Below are positions 5,607-12,707 of a stretch of 49,891 bases of DNA, in pieces (position 1 is the stretch's first letter; the number at the start of each line of letters is the position of its first letter). Origin of the DNA: a virus; IMG/VR virus record IMGVR_UViG_3300008050_000062, positions 1 to 49,891 of that record. The stretch is one strand, 5' to 3'. Under the pieces are notes generated by a model. The model worked only from the letters and a program-made list of their open reading frames with translations. It ran no database searches and had not been told where the DNA came from. The translations under genes were made by a program, and so were the position numbers.

Positions 5607-5813
5607 ATGATAGATTGGTTTATAAAACCTCAGAAAGAATACACTAAAACTTGTAGTCGTATAAAATATAAAACTGAATCAAATAGATTAAAGTTTTGTA
5701 AGAATTGCAATATGGTATGGGAATGGGTTCATATGACTAAAAGTTGTTATAGGTATCGAGATTTTCCTACTTATGGTTTAACTAGAAAAACATGTAATTA
5801 TTGTAAAAAATAA
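5607..5813 (+). CDS. Cys-rich zinc-finger-like protein (68 aa)
   Basis: This 68-aa basic protein has CKNC (about 31-34) and a terminal CNYC (63-66), plus Cys16 and Cys47, spacing compatible with one or two zinc sites. The C-terminus is TRKTCNYCKK. It starts two bases after the previous stop, so the two are cotranscribed. Function unknown; one of several small Cys-rich early proteins in this module. Confidence 0.65.
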   Translation: MIDWFIKPQKEYTKTCSRIKYKTESNRLKFCKNCNMVWEWVHMTKSCYRYRDFPTYGLTRKTCNYCKK

Positions 5814-5835
5814 AAAAAAAGAATAAGGAATAATT

Positions 5836-6189
5836 ATGATAAAACTAAGAAATCTTAAAAATATTGTTGAAAAACAATTAAGAGATAAACCTGAACTTAG
5901 AGATAGTGAAAGTAAATTAGTTGCTAGAATATGGTATAATCATATATTAAACAGAAGTCCTATTCCAGTATCAAATATGTCAGCAATAGATTTATTAATA
6001 GCAATAGGAAATGGTGAATTAATAGGTTGGTCATCTATTACAAGAGTAAGAAGAAAAATACAACAAATGAATCCAGATTTAAGAGGAAAGAAATATGAAA
6101 AAAGACAAGAATCTACTAAAACATACATTAAAGAAATAAAAGAGTTTGAATTACATGAACTAAGAAAGCAGATAAATTCAGAAAATTAA
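5836..6189 (+). CDS. Conserved phage hypothetical protein, probable DNA-binding (117 aa)
   Basis: The protein is basic and helical: MIKLRNLKNIVEKQLRDKPE, then LLIAIGNGELIGWSSITRVRRKIQQMNPDLRGKKYEKRQ (about 60-97). The SSITRVRRKIQ segment has the form of a recognition helix, and ITRVRRKIQQMNP.LRG resembles a small conserved phage family of unknown function. An AAGGAATAATT precedes the ATG. The 57 bases after it hold only a weak GCTA/TAGC hairpin followed by TATTTTT (about 6192-6213), which might be a weak terminator. Confidence 0.65.
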   Translation: MIKLRNLKNIVEKQLRDKPELRDSESKLVARIWYNHILNRSPIPVSNMSAIDLLIAIGNGELIGWSSITRVRRKIQQMNPDLRGKKYEKRQESTKTYIKEIKEFELHELRKQINSEN

Positions 6190-6246
6190 TTGCTATGAAT
6201 AAGTAGCTATTTTTATTAACTTTACACCCCCCATAGGAGAGAAAAT

Positions 6247-7089
6247 ATGCAAATTGAGAGAATGTATAGTGAATTTCTTGACTTTAAAAATAAAGAGTAT
6301 AAAGAAAAATACAAAGGATTAGAAAAGTCATTTTCAGCATCATCAGCAGGGCATTGTTATAAAAAACATATATTCAAAATTACTGATTCCCCACAAAAAC
6401 AAATAGAATCAAGAAGTCAAAGAATTATGAGACTTGGAACGTTGGTTCATCAAGACTTTGAAGATGCTATTAAATATTATATTAATAATAATACAGATAA
6501 GTTTGCAACATCATCAGATGGAAGTGGAACAGGAGAACCAACACAATTCTATACTAGAGTTGATGGAAAAACAGATAAAGTTTTCTTTATTGAACATAGA
6601 ATACATATACCAGAATATAATATAGTAGGTCATCTTGATTTTGCAGTTGCTGATAAGAATAACAAAGATGTATATGTTTATGATTATAAAACAGCAGCAT
6701 CATATAAATGGAGTTTAAAGTTTGGAAGAAAATATAAAGATAAGAATCCAAATTTTAATTATGAAATGCAACTGTCTACATATTTATTGGGATTGCAAAA
6801 ACACTTTGAAGAAATAGATTTTCAAGCAGAGTCTATACAAATGTCAATTATATGGTATAATAAAGACACAAGCAGAATGAGAGAAGAAAAAATACAACTA
6901 GAATATGTTGATATGGCAATAAACTATTGGGAAGAACTTAATCAATGGAGAGATTCAATAGAAAAAGAAAACCCAAAATTAGATAATTATGATACTGTAA
7001 ACTTACTAATACCAAGATTTAGAGAAGTTGGAGTACCATTTCAAGATTGGGAATGTAATTATTGTCCTTACGAACATATTTGTAAATAA
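6247..7089 (+). CDS. Cas4-like PD-(D/E)XK exonuclease with Fe-S cysteines
   Basis: This 280-aa protein matches the Cas4/RecB-like nuclease family that resects DNA ends with a 5'-3' or 3'-5' exonuclease and carries a 4Fe-4S cluster. Visible motifs are His68 in GTLVHQDFE, Asp131 in VGHLDFAV, Asp146 and Lys148 in VYDYKTA, and Gln175 in EMQLSTYLLG. The four cluster cysteines fit as Cys37 (AGHCYKKH) near the N-terminus and Cys270, Cys273 and Cys279 in CNYCPYEHICK at the C-terminus. The ribosome site AGGAGAGAAA is 6-8 bases from ATG. With the Rad52-like protein 1 kb downstream it forms a phage recombination pair of exonuclease and annealing protein. Confidence 0.88.
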   Translation: MQIERMYSEFLDFKNKEYKEKYKGLEKSFSASSAGHCYKKHIFKITDSPQKQIESRSQRIMRLGTLVHQDFEDAIKYYINNNTDKFATSSDGSGTGEPTQFYTRVDGKTDKVFFIEHRIHIPEYNIVGHLDFAVADKNNKDVYVYDYKTAASYKWSLKFGRKYKDKNPNFNYEMQLSTYLLGLQKHFEEIDFQAESIQMSIIWYNKDTSRMREEKIQLEYVDMAINYWEELNQWRDSIEKENPKLDNYDTVNLLIPRFREVGVPFQDWECNYCPYEHICK

Positions 7090-7106
7090 AAAAAAAGGAG
7101 AGAAAC

Positions 7107-7625
7107 ATGGGATTTGACTTATATGGAATAAGTCCAAAACAAAACACAGATAAACCAGAAATACTCACAAATAAATCTTCATGGGAATTAGAAGAAAATG
7201 AACGTGAATCATATTGGAAAGCGCAAGATAAATATAAAAATGAAAACCCAGGTATTTATTTTAGAAGAAATGTTTGGGGATGGAGACCTCTTTGGGATTT
7301 TGTTCATTCTATTTGTAATGATATTTTAACAGAAAAAGATTATGAACATGGTCATTTTAATGATGGTCATAAAATATCAAAAATAAAAGCAATTAGAATA
7401 GCAAAAAGAATAGCAAAAGCTGATAAAGAAGGAATAATTCAATCCCTTGAACAAGAATATAATATAAAAAAAGATGAAGCAAGGTCATATAATGCTCAAT
7501 GGGAAGAAGCAATAAAACAAGAACCACAACTTCGTGATTGGACAGAGCATTATCCATTTCAAAGAGAATCATTGCTTGATTTTATGAAATTTTGTGAACA
7601 ATCTGGAGGATTTACGATTTGTTAA
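7107..7625 (+). CDS. Conserved phage hypothetical protein (172 aa)
   Basis: The N-terminus MGFDLYGISP and the block PGIYFRRNVWGWRPLWDFV (about 49-67) recur in an uncharacterised family found in many phages and plasmids. The middle has an H-rich acidic stretch (YEHGHFNDGHKIS), and the C-terminal third is amphipathic helix. No catalytic motif is clear. It lies between the exonuclease and annealing genes with a strong AAAAGGAGAGAAAC ribosome site, so a role in recombination or replication is possible but inferred from position only. Confidence 0.75.
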   Translation: MGFDLYGISPKQNTDKPEILTNKSSWELEENERESYWKAQDKYKNENPGIYFRRNVWGWRPLWDFVHSICNDILTEKDYEHGHFNDGHKISKIKAIRIAKRIAKADKEGIIQSLEQEYNIKKDEARSYNAQWEEAIKQEPQLRDWTEHYPFQRESLLDFMKFCEQSGGFTIC

Positions 7626-8065
7626 TTAAAAATAAGAAAGGGCTAGTATGGAAAACTATGCAAAATGAGTTAATTCATACTAGTCAAATGGAAACAAGTC
7701 ATTTATTTAATTCAGTTAAGATGATGTACAATCATATGGCAGAGTTAATAGGATTCCCAACATTTTGGTTTAATAATAAATATGGAGCTTGGACTGATAG
7801 ATGGATAAATAAACCAGAAGAATCATTAAATGCTCTTAAAACATTAGTATTAGAGTTAGAAGATAGAACAGATTGGGATTCAAATCAAAAAGATACATAT
7901 TTAAGAATAAGACAAACACTAAGTGGTGGATTTCATAAAGTTGTATTTGACGAATTAAATAAAAGAGGAGTTGATACAAGTACAATAAAATTAGAAAATC
8001 CTTTAAAATTATTAATAAAGAAAAAGGAAAAATATGAACAAAAACAACTCATTAGAGGTAATTGA
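7619..8065 (+). CDS. Conserved phage hypothetical protein (135-148 aa)
   Basis: Two starts are possible: TTG at 7619, which is about 10 bases after GGAGGA and overlaps the previous stop, or ATG at 7658 (MQNELIHTSQMETSHLFNSV), whose N-terminus better fits the related phage proteins I recall. The core reads TSQMETSHLFNSVKMMYNHM, with conserved aromatic positions, and the C-terminus is a basic helix (LLIKKKEKYEQKQ). It overlaps the annealing gene by 32 bp. Function unknown. Confidence 0.65.
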   Translation: MLIKNKKGLVWKTMQNELIHTSQMETSHLFNSVKMMYNHMAELIGFPTFWFNNKYGAWTDRWINKPEESLNALKTLVLELEDRTDWDSNQKDTYLRIRQTLSGGFHKVVFDELNKRGVDTSTIKLENPLKLLIKKKEKYEQKQLIRGN

Positions 8066-8648
8066 TAAAAAAACAGTTATCAATGCACAAGAAATATTAA
8101 AAGGCGTTACAGAACAACATACTAAAGTATCTCAAATTGAGACACCAAAAGCATATGTCTATAAAAAGCAAGGATTTGACTATGTTAAACTTGAGTATAT
8201 GAGAGCAATAGCCGATAAGAATTTCCCAGGCTGGAGTTGGACTATAATCAATACAGAAGTATTAGGCTCTGAAGCTTATGTAGTTCATGGCAGATTAAAA
8301 TGGTTTGACAATGGAATATGGAGAGAAGGTGATATGGTAGCTGCACATAGAATACAAAAACAAAAAGGAACAAATCTATTTGTTGATATAGGAAATGATG
8401 TTAAATCAGCAAACACAGACACAATGAAAAAAGCTTTTAATACTTTTATGAATATTGCAGATGATGTATACAAAAAGCAATATGAAGACCCAGAATTATC
8501 AGATAAACAAATACATGAAATAAGAAAATTAGCAGATGAAATAAGTGCTGATAAACTAATTGAAATGGATACTTTGATAACAGAAGGAAAAATAAATAAC
8601 CTTAATTACAAAGCAGTTATAGCAAAACTAAAAAGAATAGGAGATTGA
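8034..8648 (+). CDS. Rad52-family single-strand annealing protein
   Basis: This 204-aa protein has the signature of Rad52-like phage recombinases that anneal complementary single strands. The block VKLEYMRAIADKNFPGWSWT (51-70) followed by VVHGRLKWFDNGIWREGDMVA (83-103) is the beta-beta-beta part. DVKSANTDTMKKAFNTFMN (122-140) corresponds to the conserved K.A.TDA.K.A helix of Rad52. A helical tail follows. The ribosome site AAAGAAAAAGGAAAAATATG is in the upstream gene. Partners are the Cas4-like exonuclease upstream and the SSB-like protein downstream. The fold call is by motif pattern and fairly confident. Confidence 0.8.
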   Translation: MNKNNSLEVIDKKTVINAQEILKGVTEQHTKVSQIETPKAYVYKKQGFDYVKLEYMRAIADKNFPGWSWTIINTEVLGSEAYVVHGRLKWFDNGIWREGDMVAAHRIQKQKGTNLFVDIGNDVKSANTDTMKKAFNTFMNIADDVYKKQYEDPELSDKQIHEIRKLADEISADKLIEMDTLITEGKINNLNYKAVIAKLKRIGD

Positions 8649-8652
8649 TAAT

Positions 8653-8925
8653 ATGCAATCATATGATGATAACTTACATACAACAGGAGCAGAATATATC
8701 GTTGGATTAAATGATGGAACGATATTTAAAGAAATAATCTTTGAAGGATATAGGATGTTCAATGGTAAGCAAATAATGTGTTTTAGAACAAAGAAAGAAG
8801 ATTCTGTTGTTACCGTGAATCCAAGTTATCACAGTTTTACAATAGAAAGCTCTGATATGGAAATGAATGAAGTACTATATAGAGAAATGAATGAAACACC
8901 TAACAAAACCCAAAAGGAGAAATAA
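8653..8925 (+). CDS. Hypothetical protein (90 aa)
   Basis: The sequence is mixed beta (EYIVGLNDGTIFKEIIFEGY, IMCFRTKKEDSVVTVNPSYHSFTIE) with an acidic, Met-rich tail; a small beta-barrel fold such as an Sm- or Tudor-like domain is possible. It starts 5 bases after the annealing gene, and its stop overlaps the next start (TAATGG). I recognise no family. Confidence 0.65.
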   Translation: MQSYDDNLHTTGAEYIVGLNDGTIFKEIIFEGYRMFNGKQIMCFRTKKEDSVVTVNPSYHSFTIESSDMEMNEVLYREMNETPNKTQKEK

Positions 8926-9185
8926 TGGGAAACGTAACACATAAAGAGTCTGAACAACTGGAAAAGAAATACCCAGGAATTACAGATACTCTTCAATCAG
9001 AAGGTATCGTTGGCACAAGAAGACGTAATAAGCCAAGATATATGTTAAACGCAGAAAAGAAAAAAGTTCAACCCACTCTTTACTTCAAAGGTCATAATCA
9101 AGGAAACGATAGTAAGAAGATGACTGAGTTAAGAGATAAATGGATTGAATTAGTAAAACAATACACAAAGGAAGAAAATAAGTAA
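8925..9185 (+). CDS. Basic hypothetical protein (86 aa)
   Basis: This small basic protein (GTRRRNKPRYML, AEKKKVQPTLYF) has a helical C-terminus. Its ribosome site AAGGAGAAATAATG is carried by the end of the upstream gene, and its stop overlaps the next start (TAATGA). Such coupling to the SSB-like gene suggests a joint role in DNA metabolism. No family is recognised. Confidence 0.6.
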   Translation: MGNVTHKESEQLEKKYPGITDTLQSEGIVGTRRRNKPRYMLNAEKKKVQPTLYFKGHNQGNDSKKMTELRDKWIELVKQYTKEENK

Positions 9186-9781
9186 TGAAAAAACTAGATA
9201 ATACTACATTTGATTCAGCAATAGATGGAGGCTTTACTCCAATACCATCTGGAACATATCCAGCTCATGTTACAGAAGTATTAATTAATACTTTTGAAGA
9301 TAGTGGTAAGAGTGTTTATAATTTAACATTCAAAGCTGCTGATGAGGTAAAAAATCTACAAGTACCAAAACTAACAAGTGATGGTAATGGTGGATATGAA
9401 CAAGAAACAAATGGTGAAGGAGAAACTGTAACAATAGAAGGAAGCTTCATATCTGGAAAAACATTTCGTTTGGATAAAGGAATGTGGTTAACTCCTAAAC
9501 CAGAGCAAGGTAAAGGTTGGCAAAATAAAATATATGTCAAATATTGTCAAGCTCTTGGTGTTGAATTTCCAGAAACAGAAGATGGAAAACTTCAATTAGC
9601 AGAAGTCGAAGATGAAGATATTCTTGGACATCCATGTTTAATTAAAGTTGATGAAGTTGAATGGGAAAATAAGAAAACTGGAGATTCTGGTAAATCAGTA
9701 AAAGCAATAGATATACTTCCATGGAAAGAAGGTAAAAAACTTTCTACTGATGAATTATCTGCTGATGATTTGCCATTTTAA
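9185..9781 (+). CDS. SSB-like protein (DUF669-type) with DDLPF tail
   Basis: This 198-aa protein begins MKKLDNTTFDSAIDGGFTPIPSGTY, the typical opening of the phage DUF669 group, in which an OB-like domain binds single-stranded DNA. The region YPAHVTEVLINTFEDSGKSVYNLTFKA is beta-rich, and an insertion (NGGYEQETNGEGETVTIEG) interrupts it. The C-terminus is acidic and ends ADDLPF, matching the conserved acidic tip by which bacterial SSB recruits partner proteins. The neighbours (annealing protein, exonuclease) support a role in coating and handing over single-stranded DNA. The function is inferred from the tail, length and context. Confidence 0.72.
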   Translation: MKKLDNTTFDSAIDGGFTPIPSGTYPAHVTEVLINTFEDSGKSVYNLTFKAADEVKNLQVPKLTSDGNGGYEQETNGEGETVTIEGSFISGKTFRLDKGMWLTPKPEQGKGWQNKIYVKYCQALGVEFPETEDGKLQLAEVEDEDILGHPCLIKVDEVEWENKKTGDSGKSVKAIDILPWKEGKKLSTDELSADDLPF

Positions 9782-9795
9782 TTAAACCATAATAT

Positions 9796-9871
9796 AAAAG
9801 GTAAGAGTTTGTTCTAATTTGTCGAGAAGACATTAAAAATCAACCTTGAAGAGGTTGTTCTCTTACCTTTT
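9796..9871 (+). ncRNA. Structured intergenic RNA element (12-bp closing stem + stacked hairpin)
   Basis: AAAAGGTAAGAG (9796-9807) pairs perfectly with CTCTTACCTTTT (9860-9871). Inside, CAACCT-tgaag-AGGTTG (9841-9857) forms a hairpin two bases from the 3' arm, while about 33 bases on the 5' side stay open. A T-run closes the element, so it could act as a terminator as well. The ribosome site AAAAAGGAG of the next gene begins 8 bases later. The same layout recurs at 12617 and 16968. Confidence 0.6.
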
Positions 9872-9893
9872 TATCTTGTAAAAAGGAGAATAA

Positions 9894-10073
9894 ATGAAAA
9901 GCATGAAAGTGCCAGTATTAATATTTGAAAATAATGAAGATGTAGATATTTTAATAGCAGCATTATATAACTGGAATGAAAGTCAAAATAAGTATGATAA
10001 ACAAAAAGTTCAGGAAAAATTAAATGAAATCTACAAAATCAAAACAATACTCGATAACACGAACAACAACTAG
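9894..10073 (+). CDS. Hypothetical protein (59 aa)
   Basis: ATG 9894 to TAG 10073 encodes MKSMKVPVLIFENNEDVDIL... with a helical second half. The ribosome site AAAAAGGAGAATAAATG is strong and directly follows an RNA element, so the start is well supported. It overlaps the next gene by 50 bp. No family is recognised. Confidence 0.6.
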   Translation: MKSMKVPVLIFENNEDVDILIAALYNWNESQNKYDKQKVQEKLNEIYKIKTILDNTNNN

Positions 10074-10335
10074 AAAAATAAATATTTTAGTTAAAAAAGC
10101 ATTAGCTAATTGTCCAAAATTAACTCCTGCAAAAGGATATAAGTTTTTAAAAGACTTAGAAAAAGGTAAAATATTTATAACTAGAAACGGAACAAAAGGA
10201 GTATATCTAGATAGTACTCCAACATCTGCTAAAGTAATAATAGTATCATGCAAATCAGAAGAAAGTGAAAAATCATATTACTTAGGCAAACAAAACATAG
10301 CAAATACAACAGAGGTTAAGGAGGTTAACCAATGA
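10024..10335 (+). CDS. Basic hypothetical protein (103 aa)
   Basis: The N-terminal third is Ser/Thr/Lys/Arg-rich (MKSTKSKQYSITRTTTRKIN). The rest is mixed (LTPAKGYKFLKDLEKGKIFITRNGTKGVYLD), giving a small alpha/beta domain. The start overlaps the upstream gene by 50 bp; a later start is possible. The stop overlaps the next start (CCAATGA). Function unknown; basic charge suggests nucleic-acid binding. Confidence 0.55.
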   Translation: MKSTKSKQYSITRTTTRKINILVKKALANCPKLTPAKGYKFLKDLEKGKIFITRNGTKGVYLDSTPTSAKVIIVSCKSEESEKSYYLGKQNIANTTEVKEVNQ

Positions 10336-10580
10336 GCAAGCAAAAACTATTTCCAAAATATAAAGATGATATAGAAATAAAACTTACACAATGTTTAGAA
10401 AGAAAATATCATGATGACCAAGTAGAAGCAGAAGCAGTAAATCGCGGATGGATACAAGCATTGAAATGGGTAAAAGGATATGATGATTTGTATAAAATGG
10501 GAAGTATTCCAGAAATAACTGGAGATAGGGATACAGATGCTTTATTAGAAGATGAAAGAATAAACCAAGAGGAGTTATAA
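10332..10580 (+). CDS. Acidic hypothetical protein (82 aa)
   Basis: It starts within the previous stop and has TTAAGGAGGTTAACCA just ahead, an ideal ribosome site. The sequence (RKYHDDQVEAEAVNRGWIQALKWVKG, ending LEDERINQEEL) is helical with an acidic tail. No family is recognised. It is part of a tightly packed row of small genes between the SSB-like gene and the DUF932 gene. Confidence 0.65.
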   Translation: MSKQKLFPKYKDDIEIKLTQCLERKYHDDQVEAEAVNRGWIQALKWVKGYDDLYKMGSIPEITGDRDTDALLEDERINQEEL

Positions 10581-10581
10581 A

Positions 10582-10818
10582 ATGGGAGTAATGAAAAGAA
10601 TATCAATGCTTTGTGAAGAAAAAGATAGAAAGGGGCTAATAAGCCTTTTAAATATGAATGATTTAACAAGGTTAACAAATAAAACAGCAGAAGAAATAGC
10701 TGATGATTTTATTTTAGCTCATAAAAATATGAGAAAAAAAAGAAATGATGAATCTTATAAAAAGTTAAACGAAATACATGATGAAATGCAAGGAGTTGAA
10801 AATGATGGTAATGCTTGA
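10582..10818 (+). CDS. Helical hypothetical protein (78 aa)
   Basis: The start lies 1 base after the previous stop and is preceded by CAAGAGGAGTTATAAAATG. The sequence is fully helical with a basic middle (AHKNMRKKRNDESYKKLNE) and acidic end. No family is recognised; cotranscribed with its neighbours. Confidence 0.6.
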   Translation: MGVMKRISMLCEEKDRKGLISLLNMNDLTRLTNKTAEEIADDFILAHKNMRKKRNDESYKKLNEIHDEMQGVENDGNA

Positions 10819-10957
10819 TATATCAGAATGGATATTAAATTTCTTTATATTTAGTTTAGGATTTTTATTTTCATGTATTGGAATTTTACTGTTTACATTA
10901 ATACTTTATGCAGTCTTAGATTGGATAACTAATATAATAAAAAGGAGTAACAGATGA
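10802..10957 (+). CDS. Small membrane protein (51 aa)
   Basis: ATG 10802 (or the next codon, 10805) to TGA 10957. The product has a long hydrophobic core (ILNFFIFSLGFLFSC, IGILLFTLILYAV), enough for two short or one long span, and a basic C-terminus (IKRSNR). It overlaps the upstream gene by 17 bp and the next gene by 4 bp (ATGA). It may act with the following single-span protein. Function unknown. Confidence 0.6.
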   Translation: MMVMLDISEWILNFFIFSLGFLFSCIGILLFTLILYAVLDWITNIIKRSNR

Positions 10958-11145
10958 AATACTGGATAGAATCATTACAAGAAAACGCATTTGATGTGTT
11001 TATTGTAACAATAGTAATTGTATCAATTATTGCATATCATTATTTACAAAGATGGTATATCAATAAAAAGTTTACAGAACTAATGAAAAAACTAGATGTT
11101 ATAAATGATACACTAAATGAAACATTAGATGAATTTGAAAGATGA
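10954..11145 (+). CDS. Membrane-anchored coiled-coil protein (63 aa)
   Basis: An N-terminal span (FDVFIVTIVIVSIIAYHYL, about 14-32) is followed by a basic cytosolic start and a coiled coil (FTELMKKLDVINDTLNETL). The AAAAAGGAG ribosome site lies inside the upstream gene. The paired membrane genes in the middle of a replication module may tether the replication complex or alter the envelope early; both ideas are speculative. Confidence 0.65.
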   Translation: MKYWIESLQENAFDVFIVTIVIVSIIAYHYLQRWYINKKFTELMKKLDVINDTLNETLDEFER

Positions 11146-11546
11146 AATGTCCAGCTTGTGGATTTAATGGAGGAAGACAATACAATCATAGCAAAGAGAT
11201 AATAAAAATATTAGCTTCAAAACCAGAGAGAACAATAAAATATATAAAAAAATTAGTATCCGAAGTACAACAAAATGTACCATCGGAATATAATGCTAAA
11301 TCATATTTTTATTTTCTTAAAGGAATAGATAAAGCAAATAGTAGAATAATAGAAAGAGCAATAGAACATTATCTTAGAGCTGGTTATCATTTACAAGGAA
11401 AAGGCTTTGCATATGTTAAAGCAATGATTAATAATGAGAAACTAAATGCAAATAAGAAGTTGCAAAACGAGTATAAACGTCTTGGTAGAACACCAAAGAT
11501 AGTTACACTAAAAGGAAATGGAAATGCCAACAAAAAGAAAACCTAG
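11142..11546 (+). CDS. CPxCGF zinc-knuckle helical protein (134 aa)
   Basis: The protein opens MKCPACGFNGGRQY, a single CxxC knuckle that would need another ligand pair (possibly His from a dimer). The remainder is basic and helical (KPERTIKYIKKLVSEVQQ, AIEHYLRAGYHLQGKGFAYVKAMI). It resembles replication-initiation or primosome loader-type accessory proteins only in general character. It overlaps neighbours on both sides by 4 and 23 bp. Function unknown; DNA or RNA binding is likely given its charge. Confidence 0.65.
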   Translation: MKCPACGFNGGRQYNHSKEIIKILASKPERTIKYIKKLVSEVQQNVPSEYNAKSYFYFLKGIDKANSRIIERAIEHYLRAGYHLQGKGFAYVKAMINNEKLNANKKLQNEYKRLGRTPKIVTLKGNGNANKKKT

Positions 11547-11646
11547 AAAAAAGAATATTCAGGGAAATTTCAGAGGAGCAGAAGATAAATTCTGGTCTAA
11601 TGTAATAAAAGGTTTTAAGAAATTTCTTAAATCACCATTCAAATGA
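11524..11646 (+). CDS. 40-aa basic peptide
   Basis: ATG 11524 to TGA 11646 encodes MPTKRKPRKKNIQGNFRGAE... ending FKKFLKSPFK. It is strongly basic at both ends. It overlaps both neighbours (23 bp upstream; ATGA with the MazG-like gene). A good fit to the coupled-gene pattern of this operon. Function unknown. Confidence 0.5.
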   Translation: MPTKRKPRKKNIQGNFRGAEDKFWSNVIKGFKKFLKSPFK

Positions 11647-11822
11647 ATAAAAAAATAGTAAAGTTAATTGAAGAGAGATTAGAAAAAGGCAAAAGAGAAT
11701 ATAATGAAGAATTAAATCCTTTCGATGGAAGAGATTGGGTAGAAGAAACATTAGAAGAAGTTGCAGATGCCTTAGTCTATATAACAGCTAAACTAATACA
11801 AATAAAAGAGGAGTCAAAATGA
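11643..11822 (+). CDS. MazG-like short protein (59 aa)
   Basis: ATG 11643 to TGA 11822. The core EETLEEVADALVYITAKL (about residues 34-51) matches the E-x-x-D helix of the all-alpha NTP pyrophosphatase (MazG-like) superfamily, preceded by REYNEELNPFDGRDW. At 59 aa it is shorter than catalytic MazG proteins, which need four helices and a second ExxE/ExxD motif, so it may be a half-size dimeric form or a degenerate one. MazG-like phage enzymes clean up nucleotide pools or lower ppGpp. Flanked by ATGA overlaps on both sides. Confidence 0.55.
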   Translation: MNKKIVKLIEERLEKGKREYNEELNPFDGRDWVEETLEEVADALVYITAKLIQIKEESK

Positions 11823-12604
11823 GTTTAGAATCAACATTATTTCCAGTAAAAGAAATACCAGCAGTTGGTAGACATTTAGATACAAATGTTACATTACTAA
11901 ATGATACTGGATATAAATTCATAGTAAGAGAAGATACAAATGAAGTTCTTAGTTGTATGAGCAATGAATACAAGTTAATTAAAAATCAAGAAATAATAGA
12001 AAAAGCTATGCCAATTATAGAAGATAGAGGTGGTATAATGGTAGAGCAAAATCTATTTGGAAATGGTTCTAGAGCAAGTTGGCAATGGAAATTCCCAGAA
12101 GTTGAAGTAGATGTTGGAGGTGGAGACTTAATGAATCCTACTATTAATATCAACAACAGTTACGATGGTTCTTCTGAAGCCAGCGCAATAGCTGGTGCTT
12201 TTAGATTAATATGTTCTAATGGATTAATTATAGGAGTAACTTTTAGAAAAGGAAGTACTAGACATAGTATTTGGTCAAAGAAAAATAATTTTGATGAAAT
12301 AATAAGTAGCGTTATTAATAGCGTTGAAAATATATTCAAGACAGATTTTAAAGACCTAATTAATACAGAGATAGATAAAAAACACATAGCTAAACTAATT
12401 AAACTATTTCCAGAAACACATACAGAATCACTATTTCACTATATATTAACACATAATCCAAAAACATACTGGGATTTATTAAATGCTGCTACTTGGGTTG
12501 CCACACATCAAATGAAAAGAGGAGTAGAAGCAACACATAAATTCGAGTCAAAACTGTATTCAACAGTATATGGATTTGCTAAATCTGTAATAGCAAAAGC
12601 ATAA
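11819..12604 (+). CDS. DUF932 (phage/plasmid-like) protein
   Basis: This 261-aa protein fits the DUF932 family that is frequent in phages and plasmids. The diagnostic parts are the start (LDTNVTLLNDTGYKFIVREDT), NEYKLIKNQEIIEKAMPIIED (about 44-66), PTININNSYDGSSEASAIAGAFRLICSNGL (about 104-133) and a helical C-terminus ending in short repeats of acidic and basic residues. The family's biochemical function is not established; replication-linked roles have been proposed from gene neighbourhoods. Here it lies just before the DnaB helicase. Ribosome site GAGGAG overlaps the upstream gene. Confidence 0.8.
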   Translation: MSLESTLFPVKEIPAVGRHLDTNVTLLNDTGYKFIVREDTNEVLSCMSNEYKLIKNQEIIEKAMPIIEDRGGIMVEQNLFGNGSRASWQWKFPEVEVDVGGGDLMNPTININNSYDGSSEASAIAGAFRLICSNGLIIGVTFRKGSTRHSIWSKKNNFDEIISSVINSVENIFKTDFKDLINTEIDKKHIAKLIKLFPETHTESLFHYILTHNPKTYWDLLNAATWVATHQMKRGVEATHKFESKLYSTVYGFAKSVIAKA

Positions 12605-12616
12605 ATAAAAATTATT

Positions 12617-12688
12617 AAGGGCTAGAAATAAAAAGAAAGAAGATTATGAATTCTAAAAACTTTTCGGTTGGCTAACCGTCTAGCCCTT
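12617..12688 (+). ncRNA. Structured RNA element ahead of the DnaB gene
   Basis: AAGGGCTAGA (12617-12626) pairs perfectly with TCTAGCCCTT (12679-12688). CGGTT-ggct-AACCG (12665-12678) forms a hairpin that abuts the 3' arm with no gap, so the two stems should stack. About 38 purine-rich bases on the 5' side remain unpaired. The DnaB ribosome site AAAAAGGAG follows 6 bases later. Same architecture as at 9796 and 16968. Confidence 0.6.
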
Positions 12689-12707
12689 AGTATTAAAAAG
12701 GAGATAT

